Of a stretch of DNA of 19,614 nt, positions 1-7,359 are shown in pieces. The translations under genes and the position numbers were made by a program. Source of the DNA: an uncultured Nocardioides sp. Lineage in GTDB: Bacteria; Actinomycetota; Actinomycetes; Propionibacteriales; Nocardioidaceae. The notes below the pieces were generated by a model that worked only from the letters and a program-made list of their open reading frames with translations, did not search any database and was not told where the DNA came from. The stretch is from positions 1 to 19,614 of the forward strand of contig NZ_CAMPGZ010000061.1 of assembly GCF_946885725.1 (NCBI RefSeq), written 5' to 3'. Within the stretch, counting starts at the first letter, position 1. Every line of letters starts with the position of its first letter.

Positions 1-571
1 TCTCGCGGGAGGCGCCGACGAGCTGGGCGAGCTCCTCCTGGGTGAGGTCGTGGTGCACGTGGATGCCGTCGTCGGCGGTGCGGCCGAAGCGGTCGGCGAG
101 GTCGAGCAGGGCCTTCGCGACGCGGCCGGGTACGTCGGAGAAGACGAGGTCGGCGACGACGTCGTTGGCCTTGCGGAGACGGCCGGCGAGCTGGGCGAGG
201 AGGCCGCGGGCGACGCCGGGGCGGCCCTCGAGCCAGCGCAGCAGGTCCTCGTGGGACAGCGAGAGGAACGACGTGTCGGTGACGGCGGTGACGGTCGCGG
301 AGCGCGGGCCGGGGTCGAACAGCGACAGCTCGCCGAACATCTGGCCGGGGCCGAGGATCGCCAGCAGGTTCTCGCGGCCGTCGGACGACGTGCGGCCGAG
401 CTTCACCTTGCCCTCGGTGACGATGTAGAGCTTGTCGCCCTCGTCGCCTTCGTGGAACAGGACCTCACCACGCCGTAGCCGCGACTCCGCCATCGAGGCG
501 CGCAGGGCGGTGGCGGCCTCGTCGTCCAGCGCGCTGAACAATGGGGCCTGGCGAAGCACGTCGTTGTCCAC
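1..571 (-). CDS. crp: Crp/Fnr (GlxR-like) transcriptional regulator, 3' end cut by window edge
   Basis: This is a cyclic-nucleotide-responsive global regulator of the Crp/GlxR type; 190 residues are visible and the C-terminal end is missing. The N-terminal cyclic-nucleotide-binding domain (about 8-125) carries the phosphate-binding cassette [14 protein letters not shown] at 80-93, with Glu81, Arg90 and Ser91 in the places of the E. coli cAMP contacts. A dimerisation helix follows (about 127-145), then [14 protein letters not shown] and the start of the winged helix ([15 protein letters not shown], 176-190). The GTG start at 571 is set by GAGGAGG a few bases upstream. It is divergent from nth, with a Crp-like palindrome between them, so autoregulation is likely. 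This crp-nth pairing is a conserved actinobacterial arrangement (Rv3676/Rv3674c). The family call is firm; the exact effector cannot be read from sequence. Confidence 0.93.
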   Translation of the reverse strand, partial: MDNDVLRQAPLFSALDDEAATALRASMAESRLRRGEVLFHEGDEGDKLYIVTEGKVKLGRTSSDGRENLLAILGPGQMFGELSLFDPGPRSATVTAVTDTSFLSLSHEDLLRWLEGRPGVARGLLAQLAGRLRKANDVVADLVFSDVPGRVAKALLDLADRFGRTADDGIHVHHDLTQEELAQLVGASRE

Positions 572-647
572 GATTCCTCCTCGTCACCGCAGCACGGTGT
601 TGCGCCGCGGTCGTGCAGGTCACATTCTGTCCCATCTCGTCCCCGCA

Positions 648-663
648 TGTGGACCGGGCCACA
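648..663. promoter_or_regulatory. Candidate Crp/GlxR operator
   Basis: TGTGG-N6-CCACA is a perfect 5+5 inverted repeat in the 130-bp gap between the divergent crp and nth genes. The accepted Crp/GlxR consensus is TGTGA-N6-TCACA, so only the fifth base of each arm differs. The centre lies about 46 bp upstream of the nth start, which is probably also its transcription start, and about 85 bp upstream of the crp start. Regulation of one or both genes is inferred. Confidence 0.6.
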
Positions 664-689
664 CCTCGGGCGGTGTCGGACGCACCGCC

Positions 690-695
690 TACGCT
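690..695 (+). promoter_or_regulatory. -10 element of nth, probably leaderless
   Basis: TACGCT fits TANNNT and ends 6 bases before the GTG at 702. No Shine-Dalgarno sequence precedes that start and no good -35 is visible. Transcription probably begins at or next to the start codon, with the Crp-like site upstream in an activating position. Confidence 0.45.
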
Positions 696-701
696 TCACT
701 C

Positions 702-1430
702 GTGCCCCGCAAGTCCACGCCGCTGCCCGTCGTCACGAAGCCCGACACGTCGCTCGTCCGGCGCGCGCGCAAGATCAACCGGGTCCTCGCCGAGACCTAC
801 CCCGACGCCAAGTGCGAGCTCGACTTCGACAACGCCTTCGAGCTGCTCGTGGTCACGGTGCTGTCCGCGCAGACCACCGACAAGCGCGTCAACGCGGTCC
901 GTCCGACGCTGTTCGCGGCGTACCCCGACGCCCACGCGATGGCCGCCGCCGACCGCGAGAAGCTCGAGCAGATCATCCAGCCCACGGGCTTCTTCCGGGC
1001 CAAGACCGAGTCGCTGCTCAAGCTCTCGCAGGCGCTCGTCGAGCGGTACGACGGCGAGGTCCCGGCGCGCCTCGAGGACCTCGTGACGCTGCCGGGCGTC
1101 GGCCGCAAGACCGCGAACGTCGTGCTGGGCAACGCGTTCGGCATCCCCGGGATCACCGTCGACACGCACTTCGGCCGCCTCGCGCGCCGGTTCGGGTGGA
1201 CCAAGGAGACCGACCCGGTCAAGGTCGAGCACGAGGTGGGCGCGCTGTTCCCGCGCAAGGACTGGGTGATGCTCTCGCACCGCCTGATCTGGCACGGCCG
1301 CCGCGTCTGCCACGCCCGCAAGCCCGCCTGCGGCGCGTGCACGGTCGCGAAGTGGTGCCCGTCGTACGGCGAGGGGCCGACCGACCCCGTCGAGGCCGCC
1401 AAGCTCGTGCGCACCGAAGGCAGGGCATGA
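702..1430 (+). CDS. nth: Endonuclease III (DNA glycosylase/AP lyase)
   Basis: This base-excision repair enzyme removes oxidised pyrimidines and cleaves the abasic site. The 242-residue protein has the helix-hairpin-helix LPGVGRKTA at 130-138 with catalytic Lys136. The second catalytic residue is Asp154 in VDTH. The [4Fe-4S] ligands are Cys203, Cys210, Cys213 and Cys219 (C-x6-C-x2-C-x5-C). The length is slightly above E. coli Nth (211) because of an N-terminal extension of about 20 residues. The GTG at 702 is chosen because TACGCT lies 6 bases upstream and homology begins soon after; the frame is open further upstream but not conserved in kind. The stop overlaps the next start (ATGA at 1427), so the two genes are translationally coupled. 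Confidence 0.95.
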   Translation: MPRKSTPLPVVTKPDTSLVRRARKINRVLAETYPDAKCELDFDNAFELLVVTVLSAQTTDKRVNAVRPTLFAAYPDAHAMAAADREKLEQIIQPTGFFRAKTESLLKLSQALVERYDGEVPARLEDLVTLPGVGRKTANVVLGNAFGIPGITVDTHFGRLARRFGWTKETDPVKVEHEVGALFPRKDWVMLSHRLIWHGRRVCHARKPACGACTVAKWCPSYGEGPTDPVEAAKLVRTEGRA

Positions 1431-2053
1431 GGGCAGTCCTCACGCTGCTGCTCCTGGCGCTGGTCGCCGGCTGCTCCATCGGTACGCCGCCTGACGACCC
1501 CGAGGCCGCCTCGAGCGCGACCGTCCCCGAGACCCGTGTCGACGTGGACACCCCCGAGCTGCGCCAGGCCAAGGCCGACGCGGGCATCGACGACTGCGAG
1601 CCGGGCAGGACCACCGAGGCGAACGACCTGCCCGACCTGACCCTGCCCTGCCTCGGTGGCGGCCCCGACGTCCCCCTGCGCTCGCTGCAAGGCCCGATGG
1701 TCGTCAACCTGTGGGCCCAGTGGTGCGAGCCGTGCCGGGACGAGCTGCCCTACTACCAGCGGCTCCACGAGGAGGCCGGCGACAAGGTGCTCGTGCTCGG
1801 CATCGACTACCTCGACACCCAGCCGGGCGGCGCGATCGAGCTGGCCGCGCAGACCGGGGTCACCTACCCGCTGCTCGCCGACCCCAGCGGCGCGCTGCGG
1901 CAGGACTTCCGCGTCCGGGGGCTGCCCGGTCTGGTCCTCGTCGACGAGGGCGGCCGGATCACCAACCCCGGCGGGCTGCCGACGTTCACGGTCATCCGCT
2001 CCTACGACCAGCTGACCGACCTCGTCGAAGAACACCTCGATATCCCTCTGTGA
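1427..2053 (+). CDS. TlpA/ResA-like thioredoxin-fold lipoprotein
   Basis: This is a membrane-anchored, extracytoplasmic thiol-disulfide protein of 208 residues. A lipoprotein signal peptide ends in LVAGC, with Cys16 as the lipidated residue. The thioredoxin fold begins around residue 70 and contains the redox motif WCEPC (Cys100, Cys103) and the cis-proline loop RGLPG near 165-168. Cys57 and Cys75 lie between anchor and fold and could form an extra disulfide. It overlaps nth by 4 bp and is followed after 44 bp by the NUDIX gene, the same order as Rv3674c-Rv3672c. A role in disulfide reduction or exchange at the cell surface is inferred. The MarP-like protease two genes downstream has a conserved periplasmic Cys pair and is a conceivable client. 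Confidence 0.9.
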   Translation: MRAVLTLLLLALVAGCSIGTPPDDPEAASSATVPETRVDVDTPELRQAKADAGIDDCEPGRTTEANDLPDLTLPCLGGGPDVPLRSLQGPMVVNLWAQWCEPCRDELPYYQRLHEEAGDKVLVLGIDYLDTQPGGAIELAAQTGVTYPLLADPSGALRQDFRVRGLPGLVLVDEGGRITNPGGLPTFTVIRSYDQLTDLVEEHLDIPL

Positions 2054-2085
2054 CACGGTCGACGGGTCGGCTGGTGACGCCTGGG

Positions 2086-2091
2086 TACCCT
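2086..2091 (+). promoter_or_regulatory. -10 element of the NUDIX gene, probably leaderless
   Basis: TACCCT (TANNNT) ends 6 bases before the GTG at 2098, the same geometry as at nth. No Shine-Dalgarno sequence is present. It suggests an internal promoter in the 44-bp gap in addition to read-through from nth. Confidence 0.4.
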
Positions 2092-2097
2092 CGTCGC

Positions 2098-2826
2098 GTG
2101 TCCTCGACCCCTGTCGGCGGGAGCCCCGCCCTGCCCGCGTGGCTGGAGCCGGTGCGCCGGGCCGCCGCGGTGATCGGCGCCGAGGACCTGACTCGCTTCG
2201 TCCCGCCCGACGACGCCGAGCCGCGCGAGGGCGCGGTCCTGATGCTGTTCGGTGAGGGCCCGCTCGGCCCGGACCTGCTGCTCACCGAGCGCGCCCACGA
2301 CATGCGCTCGCACCCCGGTCAGGTGTCGTTCCCCGGCGGCTCGATCGACCCGACCGACCCGTCCCCCGAGGCGGCGGCGCTGCGTGAGGCGCAGGAGGAG
2401 ACCGGCCTCGACCCGGCCGGTGTCGACGTCTTCGCCACGCTGCCGCAGCTGTGGCTGCCGCCGAGCAACTTCGCGGTGACGCCGGTGCTCGGCTGGTGGC
2501 GCGAGGAGTCGCCGGTCTCCGTCGTCGACCCGCGCGAGGTGCACGCCGTACTCCGAGTGCCTATCGACGAGCTGCTCGACCCGCAGCACCGGGTGACCGT
2601 GCGGCACCCGTCGGGCTGGCTCGGGCCCGGCTTCCTGATCGGCGACGACAAGGACCTGATCCTGTGGGGCTTCACCGCCGGGATCATCGCGCGGCTGTTC
2701 GACTTCCTCGGCTGGACGAAGCCGTGGGACGAGACCCGCAAGCAGGACCTGCCGGACCACATGCTCGCCGCGGTGCGTGACCCCGCCGCCGACAGCAACT
2801 TCCCCAGCGATCGGGAGCGCCGGTGA
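2098..2826 (+). CDS. NUDIX hydrolase, CoA pyrophosphatase-like
   Basis: This 242-residue protein belongs to the NUDIX subgroup that cleaves coenzyme A and derivatives to phosphopantetheine and 3',5'-ADP. The subgroup signature lies at 62-81: LLTER, then MRSHPGQVSFPGG. It runs directly into the Nudix box with REAQEETG at 96-103, whose Glu residues bind the metal. A C-terminal part (LWGFTAGIIARL) is also typical. I chose the GTG at 2098 because it follows a -10-like TACCCT and the preceding gene ends at 2053. The stop overlaps the GTG of the protease gene by 4 bp. It matches Rv3672c in position. Substrate is inferred from the signature only. Confidence 0.9.
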   Translation: MSSTPVGGSPALPAWLEPVRRAAAVIGAEDLTRFVPPDDAEPREGAVLMLFGEGPLGPDLLLTERAHDMRSHPGQVSFPGGSIDPTDPSPEAAALREAQEETGLDPAGVDVFATLPQLWLPPSNFAVTPVLGWWREESPVSVVDPREVHAVLRVPIDELLDPQHRVTVRHPSGWLGPGFLIGDDKDLILWGFTAGIIARLFDFLGWTKPWDETRKQDLPDHMLAAVRDPAADSNFPSDRERR

Positions 2827-3995
2827 ACTTCCTGGACTGGTTCCTGGTCGTCGTCGTGCTCGCCTACGCCGTCTCCGGCTACTGGCAGGGCTTCATCTCC
2901 GGCGCGTTCGCCACGGCCGGGCTGCTGCTCGGCGGCCTCCTCGGTGTGCTGATCGCGCCGCGGCTGCTCGGCGACGCGGCGCCCGCCCTCTGGGTGTCGC
3001 TGGCCGCGCTGTTCGTCGTGCTCGTGTGCGCGTCCTTCGGCCAGGCCCTGCTGCAGTTCGCCGGCTCACGGATCCGCGACACGATCACGTGGCAACCCGT
3101 CCGTGCGCTCGACGCCGTCGGCGGTGCCGCCCTCAGCGCGGTCGCCGTGCTGGTCGTCTCGTGGGCGTTGGGTGTCGCGGTCAGCGGCGCGAAGCTGCCG
3201 TGGGTCAGCGACCAGGTGCGCGAGTCCGCCGTGCTCAAGCGGGTCGACGACATGATGCCGGCGCGCGCGGTGAGCGCCCTCGACTCCTTCAACGACGTCG
3301 TGGGGTCCAGCTTCTTCCCCCGCTACCTCGAGCCCTTCGCGCCCGAGCGGATCATCGAGGTCGGCCCGCCGCCAGGCAAGATCGCGCGCGACCCCGACGT
3401 ACGCCGTGCGGCCGCGAGCGTGGTCAAGATCCGCGGCGAGAACTCCTGCAACCGCGGCGTCGAGGGGACCGGCTTCCTGTACTCGCCCGACCGCATCATG
3501 ACCAACGCCCACGTCGTCGCGGGCGTCGACGACCCGAACGTCGTCGTCGGTGACACCGAGGTGCCGGCCACCGTCGTCCACTACGACGAGGACCTCGACG
3601 TCGCCGTGCTCGCGGTCCAGGACGTCGGCCGTCCCTTCCTCCGCTTCGACTTCGACGGCCAGGAGCGCGATCCGGGCGCGGTGCTCGGGTACCCCCAGGA
3701 CGGGCCGTACGACGTGCAGTCCGCCCGCATCCGCAGCGAGCAGCGGCTGCGCAGCCCCGACATCTACGGCCAGGGCACGGTGGTCCGCGAGGTGTTCTCA
3801 CTGCGCGCGCTGGTCCGGCCGGGCAACTCCGGCGGCCCGCTGGTCTCCGACGACGGCGAGGTCCTGGGCGTGATCTTCGCGGCGTCGGTCACCGACGACG
3901 AGACCGGCTACGCGCTCACCGCCGAGCAGGTCCGCGAGAGCGCCGCACGCGGCAAGCTCAGCGCCGACGAGGTGGACACCGGCCGCTGCGCGTAG
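2823..3995 (+). CDS. marP: MarP-like membrane serine protease (CvpA domain + trypsin-like domain)
   Basis: This 390-residue membrane-anchored periplasmic protease corresponds to M. tuberculosis MarP (Rv3671c), needed for acid and oxidative stress resistance. The N-terminal CvpA-like region has about four transmembrane helices (roughly 5-23, 28-48, 54-78, 98-122). The chymotrypsin-fold domain begins near 195. The triad is visible as His230 (TNAHVVAG), Asp259 (EDLDVAVL) and Ser336 (RPGNSGGPL). Cys209 and Cys389 flank the protease domain and match the pair that, as I recall, forms the activating disulfide in MarP. The GTG start overlaps the NUDIX stop by 4 bp, which implies coupling. The call is firm from architecture, triad and gene order. 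Confidence 0.93.
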   Translation: MNFLDWFLVVVVLAYAVSGYWQGFISGAFATAGLLLGGLLGVLIAPRLLGDAAPALWVSLAALFVVLVCASFGQALLQFAGSRIRDTITWQPVRALDAVGGAALSAVAVLVVSWALGVAVSGAKLPWVSDQVRESAVLKRVDDMMPARAVSALDSFNDVVGSSFFPRYLEPFAPERIIEVGPPPGKIARDPDVRRAAASVVKIRGENSCNRGVEGTGFLYSPDRIMTNAHVVAGVDDPNVVVGDTEVPATVVHYDEDLDVAVLAVQDVGRPFLRFDFDGQERDPGAVLGYPQDGPYDVQSARIRSEQRLRSPDIYGQGTVVREVFSLRALVRPGNSGGPLVSDDGEVLGVIFAASVTDDETGYALTAEQVRESAARGKLSADEVDTGRCA

Positions 3996-3998
3996 CAT
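3993..3998 (+). promoter_or_regulatory. Possible -10 element of the MarR-GNAT gene
   Basis: TAGCAT fits TANNNT and ends 9 bases before the ATG at 4008. It overlaps the marP stop codon. No convincing -35 at proper spacing is visible, so the promoter is weakly supported. The absence of a Shine-Dalgarno sequence before 4008 fits a leaderless transcript. Confidence 0.35.
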
Positions 3999-4018
3999 TC
4001 TCTGACCATGGTCAGAGA
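3999..4018. promoter_or_regulatory. 20-bp perfect palindrome, MarR-type operator over the start codon
   Basis: TCTCTGACCA and its exact reverse complement TGGTCAGAGA abut with no spacer, and the ATG at 4008 sits across the centre. Length and symmetry fit a winged-helix dimer operator. The first gene product is a MarR protein, so autorepression by blocking transcription start is the simplest reading. The palindrome is seen directly; the binder is inferred. Confidence 0.7.
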
Positions 4019-4943
4019 TAGTTCTCGCGGTGGTCTCGACAGGCTCGACCACCCGCCGGTCGCCGACGAGGTGGCCCGGGTCCGGTCGTTCAACCGGACG
4101 GTCACCCAGCGCGTGGGTGCGCTCGAGGACGACTACCTGTCCCGGCACCGCTCGCTCGGCGCGTCCCGGCTGCTCTGGGAGATCGACAGCGCGCCCGCCC
4201 CGACCGACGTACGCGACCTGCGCACCCGCCTCGGCCTCGACTCCGGCTACGTCTCCCGGCTGCTCGGCCTGCTCCGCGACGAGGGCCTGGTCGAGGTGGA
4301 GACCGACCCGTCCGACCAGCGCGTGCGCGTCGTGCGCACGACCGAGGCCGGCCGGGCCGAGCGCGAGGTCCTCGACAAGGTCAGCGACGAGCTCGCCGCC
4401 TCGCTGCTCGAGCCGCTCCCGGCAGGGGACCGCGCCCGGCTGGTCGAGGCGATGCGCACGGTGGAGCGGCTCCTCGTGCGCGGCATGGTCCGGATCGCCC
4501 CGGTCGACCCGCGCAGCCCGGAGTCGCTGCTGGCGCTGCGCGCCTACTTCGCCGAGATCGACGCTCGCTTCCCGCACGGGTTCGACCCGGGCACCAGCCT
4601 CGTGGCCGCTGACGACGAGCTCACCGGCGACCGCGGTGTGCTGCTGGTCGCGCGGCTGCACGACGAGGTGGTCGCCGCGGGAGGCGTCAAGACGCCGAAG
4701 GACGAGCCCGCGCTGCTCAAGCGGATGTGGGTCTCCAGCCGGGTGCGCGGCCTCGGTCTGGGTCGGATGCTGCTCACCGCCCTCGAGGACGAGGCCCGTC
4801 GGCGAGGCGCGACGCTCGTGCGGCTGGACACCAACCGGGTGCTCACCGAGGCGATCGCGCTCTACCGCTCCGCCGGGTACGTCGAGGTGGAGGACTTCAA
4901 CGGCGAGCCGTTCGCCGACGCCTGGTTCGCCAAGGAGATCTAG
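4008..4943 (+). CDS. MarR-GNAT fusion: DNA-binding regulator with acetyltransferase domain
   Basis: This 311-residue protein joins a MarR winged helix to a GNAT N-acetyltransferase. The MarR part covers about 22-160, with recognition-helix and wing region LDSGYVSRLLGLL at 77-89 and DPSDQRVRVV at 100-109. The GNAT part covers about 162-311, with the acetyl-CoA loop RGLGLGRML at 247-255 and a C-terminal ALYRSAGYVEVEDF segment. The ATG at 4008 lies inside a perfect palindrome; residues 8-16 are encoded by a dispersed repeat. A GTG at 4071 (residue 22) is a possible alternative start just before the conserved domain. It begins 12 bp after the protease gene. The acetylation substrate and ligand are unknown. 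Confidence 0.9.
   Translation: MVRDSSRGGLDRLDHPPVADEVARVRSFNRTVTQRVGALEDDYLSRHRSLGASRLLWEIDSAPAPTDVRDLRTRLGLDSGYVSRLLGLLRDEGLVEVETDPSDQRVRVVRTTEAGRAEREVLDKVSDELAASLLEPLPAGDRARLVEAMRTVERLLVRGMVRIAPVDPRSPESLLALRAYFAEIDARFPHGFDPGTSLVAADDELTGDRGVLLVARLHDEVVAAGGVKTPKDEPALLKRMWVSSRVRGLGLGRMLLTALEDEARRRGATLVRLDTNRVLTEAIALYRSAGYVEVEDFNGEPFADAWFAKEI
4029..4053 (-). repeat. Dispersed palindromic repeat, copy A, inside a coding sequence
   Basis: This 25-bp element has arms GGTGGTC and GACCACC. On the minus strand it reads GGTGGTCGAGCC then TGTCGAGACCACC, nearly identical to the copies at 12252 and 12291. It is in frame in the MarR-GNAT gene, contributing residues 8-16 if the ATG at 4008 is used. Its function is unknown. 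Confidence 0.75.
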
Positions 4944-4966
4944 GCGAGAGGGCCGACCCCGGCAAC

Positions 4967-4980
4967 AGGCCGAAGGTCCC
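4967..4980. promoter_or_regulatory. Possible DevR/DosR-like box upstream of the universal stress protein
   Basis: AGGCCGAAGGTCCC reads GGGACCTTCGGCCT on the minus strand. It resembles the GGGAC/GTCCC inverted half-sites of dormancy-response boxes upstream of actinobacterial universal stress genes, but one half is imperfect. It lies about 60 bp upstream of the start, in a 94-bp gap that holds no gene. This is a weak, family-based suggestion. Confidence 0.25.
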
Positions 4981-5037
4981 GTCCGGTCCCATCGTCCGGC
5001 CCTGCCCGCCGCCGCGCTCGCGGAGCAGCGTGGAGGC

Positions 5038-5937
5038 ATGACGACGACACAGGCACGTGGAAGCGTGGCCGTCGGCTACGACGGCACCCCTCACAGCGAG
5101 GTTGCTCTGACCTGGGCCGCACGGCACGCGGCCGCGGTGGCGAGGCCGCTGCTGGTCGTGCACGCGTGCGGTGTCCCCACCGGCTACATCGGCTACGGCG
5201 GCGCGACGCTCACGATCAACCGGCACGACCTGCGGGTCGCCGGTCGCAAGGTGCTCGACCAGGGCCTCGCGATCGCGAAGCGGACCGTCCCGACCGTCGA
5301 GCTGCGCGAGCACCTCACCGTCGGCGCGCCCCGCGACGTGCTGCGCGACGTGACCGCGTCGGGCGCCTACCTCGTCGTCGTCGGGACACGCGGTCACGGC
5401 CGGCTCGCGTCGTACCTCCTCGGCTCGGTCAGCGAGGGCCTCACCGTCGAGGCCACCTGCCCGGTCGTGGTGGTGCGCGACCACGAGGTCCCTGACAAGC
5501 ACAGCCCGTACGCCGGCGCGGTCGTCGTGGGCGTCGACGGCACCGAGGTGTCCCAGGGCGCGCTCGACGCGGCCTTCGCGCTGGCCTCCGTGGAGGGTCG
5601 GCCGCTCGCGGTCCTGCACGCGTGGGACGACGCCGTGCGCTGGCGCGACCTGACCGGCTACGAGGTGCGGCGCGAGACGTCGGCCGAGCACGAGCTGCAG
5701 ATCGCCGAGTCCCTCGCGGGCTACCGCGAGAAGTACCCCGACGTCGCGGTGTCCCTGCACCAGGTCGAGACCGACCCCCGGTGGGCGCTCGTCGACGCCT
5801 CCCGGCACGCCTACCTGGTCGCGGTCGGCACCCGGGGACGCGGGGACACCGCGGCACTCGTGCTGGGTTCGGTCAGCCGGTACGTCGTCGAGCACGCGCA
5901 CGGTCCGGTGATGATCGCCCGGGCGGACCCGTCGTGA
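5038..5937 (+). CDS. Tandem universal stress protein (two USP domains)
   Basis: This is a cytoplasmic stress or dormancy protein of 299 residues with two USP domains. Domain 1 runs from about 8 to 146 and domain 2 from about 160 to 298. Each ends with the ATP-binding loop pattern G-x2-G-x9-G-S/T: GTRGHGRLASYLLGSVS in the first and GTRGRGDTAALVLGSVS in the second, so both are probably nucleotide-binding. The N-terminal strand and acidic residue (VAVGYDGT, VVVGVDGT) are also present in both. GGAG lies 4 bases before the ATG at 5038. The stop overlaps the next GTG by 3 bases, so it is co-translated with the flavodoxin-like gene. In actinobacteria such proteins are often hypoxia-induced; a possible box lies upstream. 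Confidence 0.93.
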   Translation: MTTTQARGSVAVGYDGTPHSEVALTWAARHAAAVARPLLVVHACGVPTGYIGYGGATLTINRHDLRVAGRKVLDQGLAIAKRTVPTVELREHLTVGAPRDVLRDVTASGAYLVVVGTRGHGRLASYLLGSVSEGLTVEATCPVVVVRDHEVPDKHSPYAGAVVVGVDGTEVSQGALDAAFALASVEGRPLAVLHAWDDAVRWRDLTGYEVRRETSAEHELQIAESLAGYREKYPDVAVSLHQVETDPRWALVDASRHAYLVAVGTRGRGDTAALVLGSVSRYVVEHAHGPVMIARADPS

Positions 5938-6494
5938 CCGGTGACGCTGCGGCCACCGAGGCCCGGCCGCGAGTGCTCGTCGTCGCCGAGTCTATGTTCG
6001 GCAACACGGCTTCGATCGCGGCCGCGGTGGCGCAGGGGCTCGCGGAGGAGACCTACGTCGAGCTGACCACCCCGGTCGACCCGCCGCGCGAGGACGTCGA
6101 CCTGCTCGTCGTGGGCGCACCCACGCACGCGTTCTCGATGCCCCGGCCGGTCACCCGCGAGGAGGCGCGCCGGCAGGGTGCGATCGGCGTCACCGTCGCC
6201 CGTGGCGTCCGCGAGTGGATCGAGGACATCCCCACGCAGCCGCACCACCCGCGCATCGTCACCTTCGACACCCGCGTCATGCGGACCCGTCGGCTGCCTG
6301 GCTCCGCGGCCCGCGCGGCCGCCCGTGACCTGCGGGCGAAGGGCTACTCGCCGCTGGCCGCGTCGACGTCGTTCTTCGTCGACGACGTGCGGGGTCCGCT
6401 GGCCGACGGCGAGCTCGACCGGGCGCGCGCCTGGGGTGAGCGGCTCGGCTCGGTGCTCACTGCCGTGACAGCCAGTCCAGCAACAGGTCGCTGA
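5934..6494 (+). CDS. Flavodoxin-like protein
   Basis: This is a probable FMN-binding electron carrier of 186 residues. After a short unconserved N-terminus, the first strand VLVVAE leads to the phosphate loop ESMFGNT at 19-25, the hallmark of flavodoxins. The segment DLLVVGAPTHAFSMP near 55-70 matches the second flavin-contacting region. The GTG at 5934 is used because it overlaps the upstream stop (GTGA at 5934-5937). The 3' end overlaps the convergent hydrolase gene by 38 bp (6457-6494), so the final residues and the hydrolase C-terminus share DNA. It forms a two-gene unit with the universal stress protein, which suggests redox adjustment under stress. Partner proteins are not visible here. 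Confidence 0.88.
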   Translation: MTGDAAATEARPRVLVVAESMFGNTASIAAAVAQGLAEETYVELTTPVDPPREDVDLLVVGAPTHAFSMPRPVTREEARRQGAIGVTVARGVREWIEDIPTQPHHPRIVTFDTRVMRTRRLPGSAARAAARDLRAKGYSPLAASTSFFVDDVRGPLADGELDRARAWGERLGSVLTAVTASPATGR

Positions 6495-7350
6495 GCGCGT
6501 CGGGCGCCTCCTCCGGCAGGAAGTGCCCTGCGCCGGGGATCACCTCCTCGGTGAACGGCCCCACGACGTGCCGCTCGGTGGCCTCGAACGCGCCGGGCGG
6601 CAGGGCCGGGTCCTCGTCTCCTCGTACGGCGAGCACGGGCTGGGCGACGTCCGCGCGCATGGCCCGCTCGAACGACCGGCCGTCGGCGCGCACGCGGGAG
6701 CGGATCAGCCAGCGGTGGTACTCCAGCGCGCAGTGCGAGGACGGCCACTGGCTGATCGCCTGCTGGTACGTCGACACGACCTCCTCGTCGGGGAAGGCGT
6801 CGCCCGGAGCCGACCACGAGCGCAGGTGGTGCCGCAGGAAGCCGCTGTCCGCGCTCGCCAGACGGCGCTCCGGGAGCAGCGGCACCTGCATCGCCAGCAC
6901 GTGCCGCAGCGCGGGCGAGCCGGGGTGGCGACGCAGCCCGGCGAGCATCGCGTTCGGGTGCGGCGCGGCGATCGCGGCGAGCGCCGAGACCTCGCGGTGG
7001 TGCAGGGTCGCGGCCGCCCAGGCGACGTACCCGCCCCAGCCGTGCCCGACCAGCACAGCGCTTCGTTCGCCGAGCGCCTTGACCACGCCCGAGACGTCGC
7101 GGGCCAGCGTCACCGGGTCGTAGCCGTCGGGGGTCTTGTCCGAGCCGCCGTAGCCGCGCAGGTCCATCGCCACGGCCTGGTAGCCGGCGTCGGCCAGTCG
7201 CGGCAGCTGCGCGCGCCAGGCCCACCAGAACTGCGGGAACCCGTGCAGCAGCAGCACGAGCGGCCCGTCGTCGGGACCGGCCCCGACGCAGTGGAAACGC
7301 GCGCCGTTGGCGGCGACGTACCGGTCCGACCAGGGGCCGGGCAGCTCCAC
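6457..7350 (-). CDS. EphE-like alpha/beta hydrolase with altered nucleophile motif
   Basis: This 297-residue alpha/beta hydrolase resembles epoxide hydrolases and sits at the EphE (Rv3670) position. Seen directly are the oxyanion motif HGFPQFWW (36-43), MDLRGYGGSDK (62-72), a cap domain with Tyr195 and Tyr211 as candidate epoxide-activating tyrosines, acidic residues in RGDEDP (Asp245/Asp247) and the base His276 in GAGHFLPEE. The nucleophile elbow reads GHGWGG at 102-107. Epoxide hydrolases have Asp, and esterases Ser, at position 104, but here it is Gly, with codon GGC where GAC would give Asp. The enzyme may be inactive or altered. The GTG start at 7350 lies 9 bp after the membrane protein gene stop, implying an operon. 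Confidence 0.9.
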   Translation of the reverse strand: MELPGPWSDRYVAANGARFHCVGAGPDDGPLVLLLHGFPQFWWAWRAQLPRLADAGYQAVAMDLRGYGGSDKTPDGYDPVTLARDVSGVVKALGERSAVLVGHGWGGYVAWAAATLHHREVSALAAIAAPHPNAMLAGLRRHPGSPALRHVLAMQVPLLPERRLASADSGFLRHHLRSWSAPGDAFPDEEVVSTYQQAISQWPSSHCALEYHRWLIRSRVRADGRSFERAMRADVAQPVLAVRGDEDPALPPGAFEATERHVVGPFTEEVIPGAGHFLPEEAPDALSDLLLDWLSRQ

Positions 7351-7359
7351 GGTCCCGGG

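Noticed and set aside
797..2056. Long leftward open frame opposite nth and the thioredoxin lipoprotein gene
   Set aside because: No recognisable motif, and it spans two confidently identified rightward genes.
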